20,391 bases of DNA, taken from assembly GCA_004151065.3 (NCBI GenBank), contig NWUY0300028411.1, positions 1 through 20,391 of the forward strand. Direction: 5' to 3'. Shown here in pieces: positions 19,203-20,391 of this stretch; within the stretch, counting starts at the first letter, position 1; each line of letters opens with the position of its first letter. The notes beneath the pieces are model-generated. The model made no database searches. It was not told the origin of the DNA and saw nothing but the letters and a program-made list of their open reading frames with translations. The DNA is from Larix sibirica. Taxonomy: Eukaryota > Streptophyta > Pinopsida > Pinales > Pinaceae. Position numbers and translations under genes: made by a program.

Positions 19203-19354
19203 NTTTTTAATTAATAACAAATTCATCATTTCATTTTAATAAACAAAGAAAATTATGGAAGGTACAAATAATGCAGTAGGGATCGAATCCCTTAAATATT
19301 AATACACAAAAGTAACTATTTCCAGCTTGCATATAGAACAAAGACAATAGCACA
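19203..19354. other. No feature recognised
   Basis: AT-rich sequence between the duplication and the minus-strand candidate locus. GGGATCGAATCCC near 19279 resembles a tRNA T-arm, but no tRNA fold surrounds it. Confidence 0.4.
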
Positions 19355-20391
19355 GTAGTTGCAAATATATGTAATTTATTACAGTAAGGTTTTTCAAAAC
19401 AGTGTAGACAGACTCCAAGGTCTGGAGCGAAGGAGTTCCATTATAATTTTAAACTCTGCTTTAAACAAATCTCTTATGCCCAAAGGTGTACAAAAACTAT
19501 ATTCTTCGTAATACTGGGCGAAAACCCAACTAAAGGCACATAGCCCAGTAAATTTTACAAAATAGTAATACTGTATAGATTTCTCCATTTTGGCTTCCAA
19601 ACAAAATATCAACGATGGCAACAAAATATCAATACATGCATCGTTGACAGGGATGTTCCAGGAAGGCTCGAGGCTTACCGTGGCTGCTCCAACACACTAA
19701 AGCTTCCACCTTCCACTATTTTTACCGTCGAGCTTCGAAAACACGACCCAAGAACTTCATTGCAGCGTGAAACTCCTCCTGTCAACACAATATAAAACAT
19801 GGCATTAAATATTGAATACATTTTGATAAATTAAATTAAATAATTTGAAACAAAACCAAGAAATGGTGTAGAATTGTTACCTCTGCGAGCATTGTTGCCA
19901 TGACCACGAGCTATCTCTGCTTGGGAAGCTCCTCCATGGACCACGATGAAACCAATAGTCAACTCTGTGTGGAGTTCTCCACAGCCATGGCGGCCGAGAG
20001 CCAGGCTCTCCACCATGAAATATAAATGAACAAAAGAAAAATGACTGAGCCATGCGAAGGAGAGGGTTAGGGTTTTTCCACCAACGTGAAGCCCAAACCC
20101 CAAGGCCTTCACATGTTCTCTTTTGAAACCTCCAAGATGCCATCCATTACAGTTTCAATTCTTACCCACTTTCTTTAGTCGATGCATACATTGTAAACCT
20201 CGACTTAATGCCATCGAACTCCTAGCTAGATTACCCACTTTCCCTATAGTGGAAGCCATGGATTAATACATTTCTATGTCGTGTTAAAACTCTTAGCTAG
20301 GGTATAAAATCACCTTAGTATTTATTTCAACCTCCAACCCAAATTTTGATAAATTACACCCTTACCTGGAACATGAACATCATATCAATAT
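19355..20391 (-). other. Candidate small spliced transcript on the minus strand
   Basis: On the minus strand there is a good donor (CAG then GTAAG, exon edge 20366), a second donor at 19880, an acceptor (TTGACAG, exon edge 19778) giving a GT-AG intron of 102 bases, and an AATAAA at 19375-19380 about 300 bases beyond. Removing the 102-base intron keeps one frame open from ATG 20112 to TAA 19675, 111 residues in all. The protein (LALGRHGCGELHTE, then VEGGSFSVLEQPR) matches nothing I know. A telo-box lies inside this region. It could be a gene end, a noncoding transcript or chance. Confidence 0.3.
20063..20075 (-). promoter_or_regulatory. Telo-box-like motif
   Basis: AGGGTTAGGGTTT on the plus strand reads AAACCCTAACCCT on the minus strand. 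Such motifs are common in promoters and 5' leaders of plant genes, especially those for the translation machinery. Here it falls within the candidate minus-strand reading frame, so its role is unclear. Confidence 0.4.

Noticed and set aside
19279-19291. tRNA T-arm-like GGGATCGAATCCC
   Set aside because: No acceptor, D or anticodon arms can be placed around it.

Overview
The window looks like a retrotransposon-dense intergenic stretch of a seed-plant nuclear genome. It is AT-rich, no intact host gene is evident, and it holds remnants of at least three LTR retrotransposons. The plant assignment rests on a tRNA-Asp type primer-binding site, the pol domain set including an archaeal-type RNase H, and plant-style promoter elements (TATA, CCAAT, G-box, telo-box). 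A large-genome species such as a conifer is possible, but I cannot fix the species. Two N bases (9529 and 19202) mark unresolved positions.

Layout. 1-870 is a degenerate minisatellite built on a CATGGTTCC-like motif. 925-2700 is a broken chromovirus-like Ty3/gypsy pol tail (end of RNase H, integrase, chromodomain-like tail). 2700-4548 holds no gene I can recognise. 4549 to about 18690 is one very large, decayed Ty3/gypsy element of the Tat/Ogre-like kind that carries an archaeal-type RNase H. It consists of a 5' LTR (4549-9034, its beginning missing), a primer-binding site (9042-9060), gag (9305-10738), protease, archaeal-type RNase H, reverse transcriptase, a degenerate native RNase H and integrase (to 15164), then a 3' LTR starting near 15394. 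From about 18690 to 19200 there is a probable Ty1/copia LTR end with an initiator-Met type primer-binding site and a tandem duplication. From 19355 to the end, the minus strand has some marks of a small spliced transcript.

The notable point is the LTR. Both LTR copies carry the same long reading frame (about 1,090 codons in the 5' copy), which resembles no gag, pol or env domain I know. In the 5' LTR it lies in U3, upstream of the LTR's own TATA box (8358-8365). Each copy has its own upstream CCAAT...TATA promoter. The protein has an N-terminal globular-looking half, a long central coiled coil and a proline-rich tail. Both copies are now broken by stops and frameshifts. The 3' copy also keeps four hairpin-capable subrepeats at the start of U3.

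In the living element, the LTR promoter would have driven the gag-pol RNA, primed by tRNA-Asp. Gag would form the particle, and protease, RT, RNase H and integrase would make and insert the copy. The U3 protein may have been an accessory factor. Every coding part seen here carries stops, frameshifts or lost catalytic residues, so the element is not autonomous now.
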